Positions 10,665 through 11,701 of a DNA stretch of 11,701 nt are shown here, piece after piece. The DNA is from DATKZH01 sp964475955 (GTDB taxonomy: Bacteria > Planctomycetota > Planctomycetia > Pirellulales > Thermoguttaceae): contig CAYYZY010000233.1 of NCBI GenBank assembly GCA_964475955.1, forward strand, positions 1 to 11,701, written 5' to 3'. Below the pieces are notes generated by a model. It made no database searches. It had not been told where the DNA came from and was given only the letters and a program-made list of their open reading frames with translations. The stretch's first letter is position 1. Each line of letters opens with the position of its first letter. The position numbers were made by a program, and so were the translations under genes.

Positions 10665-11701
10665 AATTCGTCGACGAATACCGCGACGCCGACAAGGCCC
10701 GAAAACTGGCCGACCGCATCCGCGCCACCGTCACGCGCCCGTGGAACATCATGGAGATCTGCGGGGGGCAGACGCACGCGATCATCCGTTTCGGGCTCGA
10801 CGAGATCCTGCCGCCGGAGATCACGCTGATCCACGGCCCCGGCTGCCCGGTGTGCGTCACCCCGGTCGAGACGCTCGATAAGGCGATCGCCCTGGCCGCC
10901 CGGCCGGAGGTGATCTTCTGCTCGTTCGGCGACATGCTTCGGGTGCCGGGGTCCGGGAAGGACCTGCTGACGGTGAAGTCGGAGGGGGGCGACGTGCGGA
11001 TCGTCTACTCGCCGATCGACGCCCTCGCGATGGCCCGGAAGCACCCCGACCGGCAGGTCGTCTTCTTCGCCGTGGGGTTCGAGACCACGGCCCCGGCCAA
11101 CGCCATGGCGGTGGGCCAGGCCGCCCGGCTGGGTCTGGAGAACTTCTCGGTGCTCGCCAGCCACGTGCTCGTGCCGCCGGCCATGTGCGCGGTGCTCGGC
11201 TCGCCCTCCTGCCGGGTGCAGGGCTTTCTGGCCGCGGGGCACGTCTGCACGGTGATGGGGACCGACGAGTACCGGCCCATCGCCGAGCGCTACCGCGTGC
11301 CGATCGTGGTGACCGGCTTCGAGCCGCTCGACGTCCTCCAGGGCGTGGCCCTCTGCGTGGCGCAGCTCGAGTCGGGCCGGGCCGAGGTCGAGAACCAGTA
11401 CGCCCGGTGCGTTCGACCTGATGGCAACAAGCCGGCCATCCGGCAGATCCGCGAGGTGTTCGAGGTCGCGCCGCAGACCTGGCGGGGCATCGGCCCGATC
11501 CCGGCGAGCGGGCTGAAGCTGCGCGAGCCGTACGCGGCGTTCGACGCCGAGCGGCGGTTCGAGATCGGGCACATCGAGACGGCCGAGTCGCAGGAGTGCA
11601 TCGCCGGCGAAGTCCTCCAGGGCCATAAGAAACCCCACGAATGCCCGGCCTTCGGCGTCCGCTGCACGCCCCACCACCCCTTGGGCGCCCCGATGGTCTC
11701 C
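10661..11701 (+). CDS. hypD: Hydrogenase maturation protein HypD, 3' end cut by window
   Basis: HypD is an Fe-S protein that, with HypC, forms the scaffold on which Fe(CN)2CO is built, accepting cyanide from HypE. 347 codons are open to the window edge with no stop. Family members are about 360-375 residues, so roughly 15-25 residues are missing. Conserved motifs seen are MEICGGQTHA (31-40; C34), GPGCPVCVTP (59-68; C62 and C65), CSFGDMLRVPG (87-97), VGFETTAP (138-145), ASHVLVPPAM (166-175) and GFEPLDVLQG (219-228). The C-terminal cluster region has C313, C328 and C335 in CPAFGVRCTPHHPLGAPMVS. The fourth cluster cysteine should lie just past the window. The GTG start at 10661 overlaps hypC's TGA, and GGAGGAG (10649-10655) lies 5 nt ahead, a strong site. 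hypE probably follows. Confidence 0.96.
   Translation, partial: MKFVDEYRDADKARKLADRIRATVTRPWNIMEICGGQTHAIIRFGLDEILPPEITLIHGPGCPVCVTPVETLDKAIALAARPEVIFCSFGDMLRVPGSGKDLLTVKSEGGDVRIVYSPIDALAMARKHPDRQVVFFAVGFETTAPANAMAVGQAARLGLENFSVLASHVLVPPAMCAVLGSPSCRVQGFLAAGHVCTVMGTDEYRPIAERYRVPIVVTGFEPLDVLQGVALCVAQLESGRAEVENQYARCVRPDGNKPAIRQIREVFEVAPQTWRGIGPIPASGLKLREPYAAFDAERRFEIGHIETAESQECIAGEVLQGHKKPHECPAFGVRCTPHHPLGAPMVS

Noticed and set aside
10502..11677. 391-codon minus-strand open frame
   Set aside because: Antisense to hypC/hypD, which carry all family motifs on the plus strand.

Overview
High-GC bacterial DNA, most likely from a planctomycete of the Pirellulales type. That assignment rests on four things: GC-rich codon use, a dispersed 'TGGGGCACG' intergenic repeat, two small protein families I recall from planctomycetes, and a URO-D-like paralog distinct from HemE. 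It is inference without a database search. I see no tRNA, rRNA, CRISPR array or insertion sequence.

Layout. (a) 97-726: a two-helix membrane protein with a winged-helix-like tail, in visibly lower-GC DNA than the rest. (b) 845-1684: heme O synthase (ctaB/cyoE). A first copy of a 68-bp dispersed repeat and a separate hairpin follow it. (c) 1897-2937: a uroporphyrinogen-decarboxylase-like protein that is not HemE. (d) 2975-4617, minus strand: a two-gene operon. It encodes a secreted Gly/Ala/Arg/Gln-rich protein and a DUF4405/cytochrome-b-like membrane protein with a long, probably periplasmic Gly-rich tail holding a symmetric CX6CX2CX6C motif. A textbook sigma-54 promoter precedes it. (e) 4981-5048: the second copy of the dispersed repeat. 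(f) 5096-6517, minus strand: a 70-aa conserved-looking small protein tightly coupled to a polysaccharide pyruvyl transferase family protein. (g) 6848-7627: a short-chain dehydrogenase of the FabG type. Genes (f) and (g) diverge from a shared region with a near-consensus sigma-70 promoter on each strand. (h) 7674-7859, minus strand: a small ORF that looks like the surviving N-terminus of a longer small-protein family. (i) 7985 to the window end: hypF-hypC-hypD, a tightly spaced [NiFe]-hydrogenase maturation operon. hypD runs off the edge, missing roughly its last 15-25 residues.

How the genes work together. HypF makes the thiocarboxamide precursor of cyanide, and HypC and HypD assemble the Fe(CN)2CO unit, so the host should have a [NiFe] hydrogenase. 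No structural hydrogenase gene lies in this window. Heme O synthase serves a heme-copper oxidase encoded elsewhere. The most novel-looking unit is the sigma-54-driven operon in (d). Both of its products appear to place low-complexity Gly/Arg/Gln-rich chains outside the cytoplasm, one of them anchored to a b-cytochrome-like membrane domain with a candidate metal site.
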